A stretch of DNA of 64,000 nucleotides from Methanofollis ethanolicus. Its GTDB lineage: Archaea > Halobacteriota > Methanomicrobia > Methanomicrobiales > Methanofollaceae. The stretch spans positions 1,302,001 to 1,366,000 of the forward strand of contig NZ_BCNW01000001.1 of NCBI RefSeq assembly GCF_001571385.1, given 5' to 3'. Within the stretch, counting starts at the first letter, position 1. Each line of letters opens with the position of its first letter. Below the pieces are notes generated by a model. That model saw only the letters and a program-made list of their open reading frames with translations. It did no database searches and was not told the origin of the DNA. This document shows, one piece after another, positions 17,321 through 25,509 of the stretch. The position numbers and the translations under genes are program-made.

Positions 17321-18130
17321 TCACACATACGGGAAGTCTCCCTTGCCGCACTCCCACAGGGGGTTCACCGACCGGCGACCCCGGAGGTCGGGGACGGCAT
17401 GGGCGATGGCACCGTCGATGAAAGTCTTTGCCGCGACAAAGGCGTCCCGGAGAGGCATGCCGCGGGCGAGTCCCGCCGCAAGGGCCGCGGAGAAAGAGCA
17501 CCCCGTACCGTGGACGGCATAGGGGTGACGGAGACCGGAGAGGACGACCTCCCCTGTCGCATCGATGAAGATGTCGGTCGGGTCGCCCGGGAGGTGGCCG
17601 CCCTTCACGACCACGGCCCCGGCACCCATCGCGAGGATCGCCCGCCCCGCCTCTCGCATCCCGTCCGGTCCCTCGACCGGGAAACCCGCCAGCACCTCAG
17701 CCTCGGGGAGGTTCGGCGTCACCACCGCCGCGCGGGGGATCAGGGCGGCGACCAGGGCGGCGACCGCGTCCTCTTCAAGGAGACGTGAACCGGACGTCGC
17801 CACCATCACCGGGTCGATGACGAGCGGGACACCGAAGGGGAGGGCGGCGGCCACCGCGTGAATGACCCCGGCATCCGCGAGAATCCCGGTCTTCACGGCG
17901 CCGACAGGGAACGCCTCGAAGACCGCCCTCACCTGGGCGGCAACGGCGTCGGGAGAGAGGGGCCACACCCCGGCCACGCCACCGGGGTTCTGCGCCGTCA
18001 CCGCCGCGATCGCCGACGTCCCCCAGACGCCGTACGCGGCGAAAGTCTTGAGATCGGCCTGGATACCGGCACCTCCCCCCGAGTCGGAACCGGCGATCGT
18101 GCATGCACAGACGGGAAGATCCATCACCAT
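17321..18130 (-). CDS. thiD: hydroxymethylpyrimidine/phosphomethylpyrimidine kinase
   Basis: This 269-aa ribokinase-fold enzyme phosphorylates HMP and HMP-P for thiamine synthesis. Motifs are the N-terminal [20 protein letters not shown], the VKTGIL and DPVMVATSG blocks, [10 protein letters not shown], and the anion-hole/catalytic-base motif [16 protein letters not shown] with its Asp/Cys region. No ThiE or ThiN fusion is present. The start may be ATG 18130 or ATG 18124. It lies 35 bp after the hicA-like gene on the same strand and could be cotranscribed with it. Confidence 0.93.
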   Translation of the reverse strand: MVMDLPVCACTIAGSDSGGGAGIQADLKTFAAYGVWGTSAIAAVTAQNPGGVAGVWPLSPDAVAAQVRAVFEAFPVGAVKTGILADAGVIHAVAAALPFGVPLVIDPVMVATSGSRLLEEDAVAALVAALIPRAAVVTPNLPEAEVLAGFPVEGPDGMREAGRAILAMGAGAVVVKGGHLPGDPTDIFIDATGEVVLSGLRHPYAVHGTGCSFSAALAAGLARGMPLRDAFVAAKTFIDGAIAHAVPDLRGRRSVNPLWECGKGDFPYV

Positions 18131-18164
18131 CTATGGAGACGACATCCCACGAATACCTTCCCGC

Positions 18165-18422
18165 TCACGAGACCGGCGCGGCCTCGCTGACGAGGAGGAC
18201 AAAACGCTCTTTCTGGATGTTCGCCTGCTGCAGGATGCAGAGGAGCGTTCCCACCGGTAGAACGCTCCTCTTCGGCAGGATCACAAGGAGACGCCGCCCG
18301 ACCTCGTCGACACGGTACAGGGCGACCTGCCTCCCCTTGCTCCGCCGCGGCGCATAGTCGAAGCCCGCCCTCTTCAGCGCCCTGAAGACCGTGTCGGAGG
18401 AGAGGACAGGGAGACGACTCAC
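18165..18422 (-). CDS. HicA-like protein lacking the catalytic histidine
   Basis: This 85-aa protein has the HicA outline: [18 protein letters not shown] at the start, a central [13 protein letters not shown] where the GSH histidine normally sits, and [21 protein letters not shown] at the end. The catalytic His is replaced (GRQ instead of GSH), and the usual PxH is PKRS. It begins with GTG at 18422, overlapping the hicB-like stop. It may be an inactive toxin, an RNA-binding regulator, or a divergent active form. Confidence 0.75.
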   Translation of the reverse strand: MSRLPVLSSDTVFRALKRAGFDYAPRRSKGRQVALYRVDEVGRRLLVILPKRSVLPVGTLLCILQQANIQKERFVLLVSEAAPVS

Positions 18423-18655
18423 TCGATCACCTCGAAAGTCGCCGCAAACTTGCGCGGCGACCGCAGTGCCGGGGCGATGTCCTCCATCATGCCAAGCGCC
18501 CTCGCATTCTCCAGATAGAGCTCGACCGCCTCCTTGAGGTGGACCAGGGCCTCGTCAGGCGTGTCCCCGCAACTCGCGACACCGATCTCCGGGCATTTCG
18601 AAACATAACTCCTCTCTTCCTCCCAGAGCGCTGCAGTCAGGGTATATTTTCTCAT
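18419..18655 (-). CDS. HicB-like protein
   Basis: This 78-aa protein has the HicB pattern: YTLTAALWEEERSYVSKCPE, then GVASCGDTPDEALVHLKEAV and a C-terminal helix plus strand. It precedes the HicA-like gene and overlaps its GTG start by 4 bp. The start at ATG 18655 is preferred to ATG 18664. It reads antisense towards the divergent AIR-synthase-related gene, leaving a shared promoter region at 18656-18787. Confidence 0.8.
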   Translation of the reverse strand: MRKYTLTAALWEEERSYVSKCPEIGVASCGDTPDEALVHLKEAVELYLENARALGMMEDIAPALRSPRKFAATFEVIE

Positions 18656-18787
18656 ACTTCGTACTCCCCCGTGCCGGGCGACGCTGACCGCCCACCCCAC
18701 CCTTGCGCTCCAGAAATATGAATCCTCGTGCAGGCCGGGGAGGACACCCATCACTGCCTTTAACACCCTTCCCGTCGATCCTTTTCT

Positions 18788-20116
18788 ATGGATATCGAGG
18801 GATTTGTCCGCAGGGAACTCTCTGCGGGCAGGGGCGAAGACGACGTCGTCGCAGCCCTCAAATGTGAGATCCTCAGGATCAAGACAGACGCTTCCCCTGA
18901 ATATGTCGAGACATTCGCAAAAGCCGTCCTCGAAGAGGTGAAAAATACCACCGGCCTTACCGGCGATCTCTTCGCCTTCGAACATGCCGGTGTCACCATG
19001 GGAGAGTTCGGCGTCGGGTCCCGCGGGAAGGGCGACTTTTTCGCCCACAGGCAGTTCCCGCGGATCATCGGGAAGGCCGCAGCCACGGTCGGCGTCGACG
19101 AGATGGACGACGCGGGGGCCGTTGCGGCGAACGGGAAATATATCATCACCACCGTCGACGGCATGCACTCCCGCCTCTCCGACTTCCCCTTCCTCGCCGG
19201 TTTCCATGTGACGCGGGCGACCCTGCGTGACGCCTACGTGATGGGGGCAAAACCCGTCGCCCTCCTCTCCGACATCCATGTCGCGGACGACGGCGACGTC
19301 GCCAAGATCTTCGACTACACCGCCGGGATCGCCGCCGTCGCCGAGGCGATGAACGTTCCCCTGGTCACCGGGTCGACCCTCCGCATCGGCGGGGACATGG
19401 TCCTCGGCGACCGCATGACCGGGTGCGTCGGGGCCGTCGGCGTCGCCGACCACCTCACCGCCAGGAAAGAGACGCGGCCCGGCGACGTCCTCCTCATGAC
19501 CGCGGGCGCGGGCGGCGGCACCATCGCAACGACGGCGCTCTACTTCGGCTACCACGAGGTCGTCGAGGAGACGATCAACCTCCACTTCCTCAAGGCCTGT
19601 GAGGCCCTCCTGAAGAGCCCCGTCCTCGCCCACATCCACACCATGACCGACGTCACCAACGGCGGACTGCGGGGCGACGTCTATGAGATGGCCGAGACCG
19701 CAGACTGCCGGATCGTCGTCGACGAGGAAAACCTCAGGAAACTTGTCGAGCCGAAGGTGCTCGCCATGCTCGACGCCCTCCAGATCGACTACCTCGGCGT
19801 CTCCCTGGACGCCCTCCTCATCGTCGTGCCGCCGGAGCACGCGGAGGAGGTCATGGCCGTCGTCCGCTCGGCCGGCGTCCCGATCGAGCCGATCGGCCAC
19901 GTCGAGGAGGGGCCGGCCACCTCGGTCCTCATATCTGGCGGTGAAGAGCGCGACTTCCAGCCGCGGTTCAGGGAATCGGCCTACACCCCAGTGAAGAAGG
20001 TCGTGGACACGGAACCCCGCGACTTCGACGAGATGAAGGAGAAGGTCAGGGCCGCCGCGGACGCGGCGATAGAAAAGAAGATGCGGGTCATCGCCCGGCT
20101 CCGGAAGAGCGAGTGA
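18788..20116 (+). CDS. AIR-synthase-related (PurM/HypE-superfamily) protein
   Basis: This 442-aa protein belongs to the ATP-binding PurM/SelD/HypE superfamily. The N-terminal AIRS domain includes GDFFAHRQFPRIIG, DDAGAV and TTVDGMHSRLSDFPFLAG; the C-terminal domain includes PGDVLLMTAGAGGG, HTMTDVTNGGLRGDVYEM and GVSLDALLIVVP. These motifs form the phosphate/ATP cleft in relatives. An extra N-terminal helical region (about 80 aa) and a C-terminal tail set it apart from HypE. Methanogens carry several such paralogues, including methanogenesis marker 2; the exact substrate is unknown. Confidence 0.8.
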   Translation: MDIEGFVRRELSAGRGEDDVVAALKCEILRIKTDASPEYVETFAKAVLEEVKNTTGLTGDLFAFEHAGVTMGEFGVGSRGKGDFFAHRQFPRIIGKAAATVGVDEMDDAGAVAANGKYIITTVDGMHSRLSDFPFLAGFHVTRATLRDAYVMGAKPVALLSDIHVADDGDVAKIFDYTAGIAAVAEAMNVPLVTGSTLRIGGDMVLGDRMTGCVGAVGVADHLTARKETRPGDVLLMTAGAGGGTIATTALYFGYHEVVEETINLHFLKACEALLKSPVLAHIHTMTDVTNGGLRGDVYEMAETADCRIVVDEENLRKLVEPKVLAMLDALQIDYLGVSLDALLIVVPPEHAEEVMAVVRSAGVPIEPIGHVEEGPATSVLISGGEERDFQPRFRESAYTPVKKVVDTEPRDFDEMKEKVRAAADAAIEKKMRVIARLRKSE

Positions 20117-20559
20117 AGGGTACCCCCTTCCTCTTCGGAGTTTCCCGTTCACTCTTCTTCGGCTCCATTGGGAGCAACGAGCACTAACTAACTTAAGAGG
20201 TTCTTCAGGTCTTCGCTGTGCGAACGAAGTGAGCAGGAGAGAGCCATTAGGCTTCCCCGAGTAGTCCCGCGGCGGGCCAGAGGGGAAGGCAAGGGTCCGC
20301 ACATCCTCTCAGAGAACTTGGAGGACACATCCACCAGAGGGATTCTCCAGGGCCGAAGGAGGATATAACTCGATCTCTTTTGTTCGAAATAAGCGAACAT
20401 TTTAAGTATGGTTTTCTGCGTGTGTGGATACTCTCTATTTGCCCACTAAGAAGCCAAAATTGGGAACACGCCATTCAAGTTGCGATTGTGCCCGATATTT
20501 GTCGTAATATCTTCCGGAATAGGATGAGTGGTGGGAAATATCAGCAAATGGTGATGTGA
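20117..20559. other. intergenic region with a dispersed-repeat copy
   Basis: No gene is seen. The part 20190-20375 carries a copy of the dispersed family (GTGCGAACGAAGTGAGCA near 20218). An inverted repeat TGTTCG-N7-CGAACA at 20381-20399 followed by TTTT could be a terminator or an operator. The end holds the ribosome-binding site of the exported-protein gene (GGTGATGTGA). Confidence 0.5.
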
Positions 20560-21294
20560 ATGGATCATACGAGAATGAAAATTTTCATGGCGACTCTGCT
20601 GTTAGTAAGCAGTTTATGTTTGCCAGCATCTGCGTGGAGTTACAGCATAACCAACATCATGAACTATGATGATCCCGGGACAACGGATCTTACGAACGGA
20701 AACGCCGTCTGTGGCATTGTCAGTCAACGCCTGCAGGGGGCGGGATGGACAGAGTTTTTCTCGCATAGTGATGCAAGCGCCGTACGGGCCGATTTTGGAA
20801 CAGATAGTGGAGGATATCAGGGTCTAGACGGTGCACATTTCCACTGGCATTATGGGCATGGAGTTATGCCAGGCACCATGTCAAGCATCTGCCTCTCGAA
20901 CTATCCCTACGGATATGTGAATCGAGATCATGTGTACAAGAAATGGGATAATGCCAATAAATGGACGGTCATATATTCGTGTCTGGTCCTCAAGGATCGC
21001 CAATGGGGCAACGCTCTCAAGACAGCGCACGGGATACTGGGTTTTGAAACAACCGTCACGGGGACAACGTCACTTCCGACCAGTTTCTTTTCATACGCGA
21101 TTGATAACGATTACTGCATGTCAAGCGCGTGGTATTACAGCACGCTTAACTCGTTCGGATCTTCTGTGACGGCAGTTGCCATCGCCGACACCCAGCTGCA
21201 AATGACAAGCGATCAGTTGCCGGGGCAGGGTCATCTTGAGCCTGACGAGGATCCGGATGACAACAATGGGTATTACAGTTCCTGGGCATGCTAG
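20560..21294 (+). CDS. exported protein, DUF6345-like
   Basis: This 244-aa protein has a signal peptide (MKIFMATLLLVSSLCLPASA, about residues 6-25) and a mature domain with several cysteines and a striking HFHWHYGHG motif (about residue 96), followed by VNRDHVYKKW. The HxHxHxxH-like block could bind a metal. It resembles secreted proteins annotated DUF6345 in archaea, but I hold this loosely. It is first of four same-strand genes ending with a membrane-anchored regulator. Codon use is AT-richer than the core genes. Confidence 0.65.
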   Translation: MDHTRMKIFMATLLLVSSLCLPASAWSYSITNIMNYDDPGTTDLTNGNAVCGIVSQRLQGAGWTEFFSHSDASAVRADFGTDSGGYQGLDGAHFHWHYGHGVMPGTMSSICLSNYPYGYVNRDHVYKKWDNANKWTVIYSCLVLKDRQWGNALKTAHGILGFETTVTGTTSLPTSFFSYAIDNDYCMSSAWYYSTLNSFGSSVTAVAIADTQLQMTSDQLPGQGHLEPDEDPDDNNGYYSSWAC

Positions 21295-21308
21295 GGAGGA
21301 GATGAAAC

Positions 21309-22070
21309 ATGAAGTATCTGGGAGTTTTAATTTTTGGAATCATTGTATGCAGCGTGGGCCTCGGTCTCTTTGCGGAGGTAGCCCATTCGAGTTTGCATCC
21401 TGCAGAGTCACTTCAGGGACAGGATCTGAATATTGTTATGGCGAGTGCCCTCCCCTCCGGCCCCGAAACTGCGCCGAATTACAGGGTGATCGACTGCGAG
21501 ACCTTCCAGGAGATCAAGGAACCCAACATCATGGCAGCAAGAGAAAACCTGCCAACTGAGCAGGAGGGTCTGACCATTGCAGAGAAAATTCTTGGTGCAT
21601 ACAGCGGCATCCCCGACGATGCCGTCGTTACCCACGCGGAAACGATATATCTTCGAGAGTATAACACGACGAGTCTTGAAGAGACCAGAAAAACACCCAT
21701 GTGGGTGCACATAATCTTCGGGCAGGAACTGGACGGTATGCCTGTTGTCGGGCCCGGGGCAGAGATCATCGTCGATCTCGGTGAAAATGGCAAGGTGCTC
21801 CATGTCCAGAAGATATGGCGGACGGTAGAAAAGGCTGAAAATGTCCCGCTCATCACTGCGGGTGCTGCGCTCGAAAAACTCAGGAAGGGAGAAACCATCA
21901 ACAGACCACTATCGCTGACAGGAACTATCGAGATCAACCGGGTCACGCTGGGCTATTATGCTGAAGAACCAGACATAACCCAGGAGTATCTCACCCCGGC
22001 ATGGATATTCTACGGAACAGATGGTGCAAATGCCTCCGAAGTTCTCTGTGTGAGTGCCATCGATGGATAA
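21309..22070 (+). CDS. exported or membrane-anchored protein of unknown function
   Basis: This 253-aa protein starts with one hydrophobic segment (residues 4-24) acting as signal or anchor, followed by an extracytoplasmic domain of alternating strands. The segment GMPVVGPGAEIIVDLGENGKVL is like the conserved strand-turn of PepSY/YycI-type inhibitory domains. GGAGGA 7 nt upstream supports the ATG at 21309, and the gene lies 14 bp after the DUF6345-like gene. It could be a chaperone or inhibitor of the neighbouring secreted products; that is inference from fold resemblance only. Confidence 0.6.
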   Translation: MKYLGVLIFGIIVCSVGLGLFAEVAHSSLHPAESLQGQDLNIVMASALPSGPETAPNYRVIDCETFQEIKEPNIMAARENLPTEQEGLTIAEKILGAYSGIPDDAVVTHAETIYLREYNTTSLEETRKTPMWVHIIFGQELDGMPVVGPGAEIIVDLGENGKVLHVQKIWRTVEKAENVPLITAGAALEKLRKGETINRPLSLTGTIEINRVTLGYYAEEPDITQEYLTPAWIFYGTDGANASEVLCVSAIDG

Positions 22071-22389
22071 ACTCCTCTCTCTTCTTTTTGAACTGCGGGA
22101 AATGACGCTCCCGCAGGCAGGGGTGCTTCTGGGTGCCCTTTGGGGTTTTCTGGGAGTCATATGGCTTGACTTCTTTATTATGGATCCGTCGCCATTTTCG
22201 GAAGGGGGGTACTTCCTCGCGCTACCTATCACACGCTCTGTCGAGATCTTCTATGCATCTGTAGACCTGTTCATGCCGGGAATGCATATCCCGTTCATCA
22301 TGAACAACATTCTCTACCCCGTCATAGGTGCGTTCATCGGCGGTATCGCAGGTCTCGTTCTCGATATCTTCTCGGGCAGACACCCATGA
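22063..22389 (+). CDS. small membrane protein, two to three helices
   Basis: This 108-aa protein has hydrophobic stretches at about residues 17-38, 45-60 and 80-100 and no recognised family. The ATG at 22063 lies inside the last codons of the preceding gene (ATGGATAA overlap), so translation is coupled. Conservation with this cassette would support a joint role. Confidence 0.6.
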   Translation: MDKLLSLLFELREMTLPQAGVLLGALWGFLGVIWLDFFIMDPSPFSEGGYFLALPITRSVEIFYASVDLFMPGMHIPFIMNNILYPVIGAFIGGIAGLVLDIFSGRHP

Positions 22390-22426
22390 CAGATATTTTT
22401 TCAGACATTAGGGATTATTTCGCAAA

Positions 22427-22975
22427 ATGTATATGCAGAGCAGGTTTAATCGAACAGATCGAGGCATACTATTGTCAGATGAGATTCTCCTGGACATCAC
22501 CACATTTGAAGCACTATCGTCCGAGACTCGCATATCTATCCTGAAAAATCTCGAAGCACGCCCTATGACGGTCTCCGAGATTTCAAAAATCCTCAATATC
22601 CCGAAGTCCTCTGCCTACACCCACCTTGCAAAAATGCTTGCATCAAACCTCGTAAGGCGCAAAGAAAACGATCACAAGTGGGTTTATTATGAGATATCGT
22701 ATAAAGGGTATGCGCTCCTGCATCCATCGAAAATACAGCAGGTGAAGATCATCCTCACCACCGCACTCGGGATAGGGGCGTGTGGACTCGCCGTACTGGG
22801 TGTCGATATTCTCAGCAATCTTCCGTCTCCTGAGGCCGGTGTCGCTCTGGGATCTCTTGCCGCTTCATCTCTCTTTACGACAGGTCTCATGCTCCTTGCG
22901 ACAGGATCGTTGCTCTTTGTTCTTGCCGTGTTCCTTTTGATGTCACGGTCTGACTTTATCCCGATCGGTGATTAG
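22427..22975 (+). CDS. membrane-anchored winged-helix (ArsR-like) regulator
   Basis: This 182-aa protein has an N-terminal winged helix (FEALSSETRISILKNLE, then MTVSEISKILNIPKSSAYTH as helix-turn-helix, then HKWVYYEISYKGYALLHP as the wing). Two membrane helices follow (about residues 107-130 and 143-175). A second protein of the same design is at 43128-43658. DNA binding with membrane tethering suggests direct sensing of an envelope or extracellular signal. A TATA-like TATTTTTTC about 30 nt before the ATG and no Shine-Dalgarno suggest a leaderless message. Confidence 0.8.
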   Translation: MYMQSRFNRTDRGILLSDEILLDITTFEALSSETRISILKNLEARPMTVSEISKILNIPKSSAYTHLAKMLASNLVRRKENDHKWVYYEISYKGYALLHPSKIQQVKIILTTALGIGACGLAVLGVDILSNLPSPEAGVALGSLAASSLFTTGLMLLATGSLLFVLAVFLLMSRSDFIPIGD

Positions 22976-23457
22976 GAAGACGGGGATAGGGTTTGCACAC
23001 AGGACCGCACCCAGAGGTCTCTGGAGAATCAAGAACAGATCCGGCCAATACTATGAAAGCAGTTCAAAATTGTGATCGAGGAACTCTCCAGAATTATTAT
23101 CCTTTGTCCCTTGATTGGCAAAAGGCTGCAACAACGACATTGAAAAATCAACTCTGGAGAGATGTTGAATGTTCGATGGCGACGGCCCCCTGATCATTCT
23201 CCTGAAATCTCCCGCAAGAGTTCGCACCTCCACCCCCTGACAGATAAACGATCTGCTCAGAAACCACAAATATATTATGCACCATATTTAGTGGTGGTGA
23301 TGCAAAATTCAGGGGCTTGCCTCGATGCGATGCCGGGAATTATCGATGAGATGTTCCCGGCACTAAACCCCCCCATAGGGAGTATTTCCCCACTCTAAAG
23401 GGAAATCATCCTTTTTGAGTTTGGCATCCCGGAACAAAAATTGCAGAGGTGAAGAAA
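22976..23457. other. intergenic region upstream of the secreted protease
   Basis: No convincing gene is seen; short open frames lack domains and ribosome binding sites. The stretch contains an AT-rich promoter-like patch near 23270-23290 (AAATATATTATGC) and a GAGGTGA ribosome-binding site at 23446-23452. Its unusual length before a regulated-looking gene leaves room for operators. Confidence 0.45.
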
Positions 23458-24648
23458 ATGAAAAGATTAACCGGAATTCTGTCGGTCCTGTTTATCCTGG
23501 CCTTGCTGGCCTCGGCATTTGTGGGACCTGCCGCAGCGAAACAGAATGACAGTGAACAGAACTACGTAGATGAACGTACAGATCTGACACCTGAAGAACG
23601 TGCTGATGTCATTGAGGAACTGAGATCCCATGAAAAAATTCTGGGTATTTATGGAAGTCTTCCGGACTTTAGCGATACAAAGACCTCACACCCCTGGATC
23701 TCATGGTATAGTCAGTTGGATCACTTTACTGACGATAACTTTGATTCTTTTGCAAAACCTCGCCTGTATCCCAAGGGACCGGTTATCGGCTATGGATATG
23801 ACGTTGAAGGATACATCGATGTAGGTATTCCGGAAGACTGGCCCGAAGATAACATTACGGCCACCATGGAGGAACTGTACGAAATCCTCGACAAAAAGGG
23901 GAAAGATGCAGGCTTCGAGAGTATCCCCGTAAAATTCAGGAGTGTCTCTGTCCGTCCGGACAGTCTTGTCCTCTACAGTGCGAGTAACAAATCTCGACCG
24001 ATAACTGGGGATATACAGATTCAGACAATCTTAGACAGAATTCGACCATTAATTGGAGGTATGCAGATTCAGACACTCTTAGGGAGTGATATAGCAAGTT
24101 CAACACTCGGGTGGGCTGCACAGACCTCTTCTGGCACGCGGGGTTATGTTATTTCAGCGCATTGTTCGGATGGGAGTGGAGAAACTGTCTATCAACCGAC
24201 GACCGGTTCTTCAAATGCCTGTGGGTCTGTAGGCGCTGATCCAGGATGGCCATATTCATCTTCTTACGCTGATGCAGCCTGGGTGCCATACAGCAACGTT
24301 GCAGCAAAAATTCACTCGCAGGGTGTGGATCAGAGTGTAAAAGGACATTATGACCCTTGGCCTGGCCTAACTGTTTTCAAATCCGGAAGAACAACGGGCA
24401 CGACCTCTGGATCAGTCCAAAGAAAGGATATTGTATTCTATCCATCTACACAGCGTTACTTGTATGATCAGTACTTTGCTTCATACACTGCTGAGCCTGG
24501 AGACAGCGGATCACCGGTTTATCACGTTGAGTCCGACCACGATAGGATAATTGTGGGAATTCTTTCTGGTAGTTTTTGTGGCGAAGAGTATTTTTCACCG
24601 GTATCCGGAGTGGAAACAGAACTGGGTGTCCTGCCCTTAACCAGTTGA
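23458..24648 (+). CDS. secreted chymotrypsin-like (S1-family) serine protease
   Basis: This 396-aa exported protein has a signal peptide ending near PAAA (about residue 27), a pro-region of about 180 residues, and a trypsin-like domain. The triad is visible: His235 in VISAHC, Asp272 in SYADAAWVPY and Ser350 in AEPGDSGSPVY. The order and the short catalytic domain resemble streptogrisin-like proteases. Residues 180-208 hold a duplicated RPxxGxxQIQTxL unit near the pro/mature boundary. ATG 23458 is chosen for its GAGGTGA site. Codon use is AT-rich, suggesting acquisition. Cysteines at about 236, 255 and 374 could form disulfides. Confidence 0.85.
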   Translation: MKRLTGILSVLFILALLASAFVGPAAAKQNDSEQNYVDERTDLTPEERADVIEELRSHEKILGIYGSLPDFSDTKTSHPWISWYSQLDHFTDDNFDSFAKPRLYPKGPVIGYGYDVEGYIDVGIPEDWPEDNITATMEELYEILDKKGKDAGFESIPVKFRSVSVRPDSLVLYSASNKSRPITGDIQIQTILDRIRPLIGGMQIQTLLGSDIASSTLGWAAQTSSGTRGYVISAHCSDGSGETVYQPTTGSSNACGSVGADPGWPYSSSYADAAWVPYSNVAAKIHSQGVDQSVKGHYDPWPGLTVFKSGRTTGTTSGSVQRKDIVFYPSTQRYLYDQYFASYTAEPGDSGSPVYHVESDHDRIIVGILSGSFCGEEYFSPVSGVETELGVLPLTS

Positions 24649-24955
24649 GAAAACTCATATCACTTAAAAATTGGCTCTGCTTATCATCCTGCGTTATTCA
24701 GAGGAGAAGTATTCAGGTCCAGAAGAGTAAGCACAGATCCTTCATCCTACCACGATCCTACGCAGGTATCACTCATGGAGAGCAGAAGCCCTGATCACCC
24801 CAGAGGGCCCGCGCATCCCTCGCCGGGCAGGAGGGTTTTTCCAGGGCCATCGACGCCCTGATCTTTGCGCCACTCCGGAAATGGCGCTATTATGAGCGTT
24901 ATTCTGGATATCATTTCCGAAGAAATATATACAATCCTGACATGCAGGGAATTGT
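24649..24955. other. intergenic region, no gene seen
   Basis: This 307-bp stretch holds no supported ORF. Its end carries the TATA region of the 42-residue protein. Confidence 0.4.
24921..24931 (+). promoter_or_regulatory. TATA/BRE-like element before the 42-residue gene
   Basis: CCGAAGAAATATATAC matches an archaeal purine-rich BRE followed by a TATA box about 25-35 nt before the ATG at 24956, predicting a very short leader that still includes AGGGA. Confidence 0.5.
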
Positions 24956-25084
24956 ATGGCGAAGAACCAGTGTGCAGATGCAAAGAACCCCAACAACCCG
25001 GCGCAGAAAGCGGCAGCGGACAACAGGGCGAATCAACTCAACCCGAACAACAAGGCCACGAAGTCGGGCAAGGACAAGAAGTGA
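24956..25084 (+). CDS. small Asn/Ala/Lys-rich protein (42 aa)
   Basis: ATG 24956 to TGA 25084 encodes 42 residues. Two similar NPNN units (KNPNNPAQKAAADNRA and NQLNPNNKATKSGKDKK) form an internal repeat, and the protein is basic, hydrophilic and predicted disordered or helical. AGGGA lies about 6 nt upstream and a good TATA box stands at about -30. The clean repeat, codon use and promoter make it more than a chance frame. It looks like an abundant small structural or nucleic-acid-binding protein, but I know no established function. Confidence 0.65.
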   Translation: MAKNQCADAKNPNNPAQKAAADNRANQLNPNNKATKSGKDKK

Positions 25085-25509
25085 GCAGGGGAAAAAACAC
25101 AATCCATTTCTCAAAAAATCGCAAAAATCCTCCATTTTTGGTACGGGGATGAGGGATCATCCCCGAACCCTCCGTCATACCATGCAGGGATCGGGAGAGA
25201 ATATCATGTTCGGGTTGATATCTTCTTGAATTCCCTGAAGCATAGTGCGAAACCCCCGCCTTCCCCTACCTCTCTGCCGGGGGACTGACGCCCCCGGACC
25301 CCCGAAACAGGATAGGGTCATGGAAGAGAAACCAGAGATCCTGACGAAGGAGATTGCCCTCCACCCCCTCTCGCAATGAGGGGGGATCGGGGGGTGAAAC
25401 CCCCCGGACAAGACGCCAGAACAGAATTTTTCAGAACCGAATGTGAGTCCTTTCATCGGCGTGCATGAAGGTTCGGATCAGTTTTGGGATGACCCCATGA
25501 ATAAAAAAA
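25085..25509. other. intergenic region with GC-rich inverted repeats
   Basis: No gene is seen. Strong stems are CCGGGGG-N7-CCCCCGG at 25277-25297 and GGGGGGT-GAA-ACCCCCC at 25389-25405. They resemble GC-rich palindromes in the other repeat-bearing gaps (e.g. near 59915-59945) and may be terminators for the converging genes or members of a dispersed repeat family. Confidence 0.5.

Noticed and set aside
18656-20302. Upstream extension of the HicB-like frame to a 627-codon protein
   Set aside because: Only the last 78 residues are HicB; the rest is the antisense of the AIR-synthase-related gene. The proper start is ATG 18655.
22993-23398. Small open frames between the regulator and the secreted protease
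   Set aside because: No domain, no ribosome-binding site and mixed codon use; treated as intergenic.
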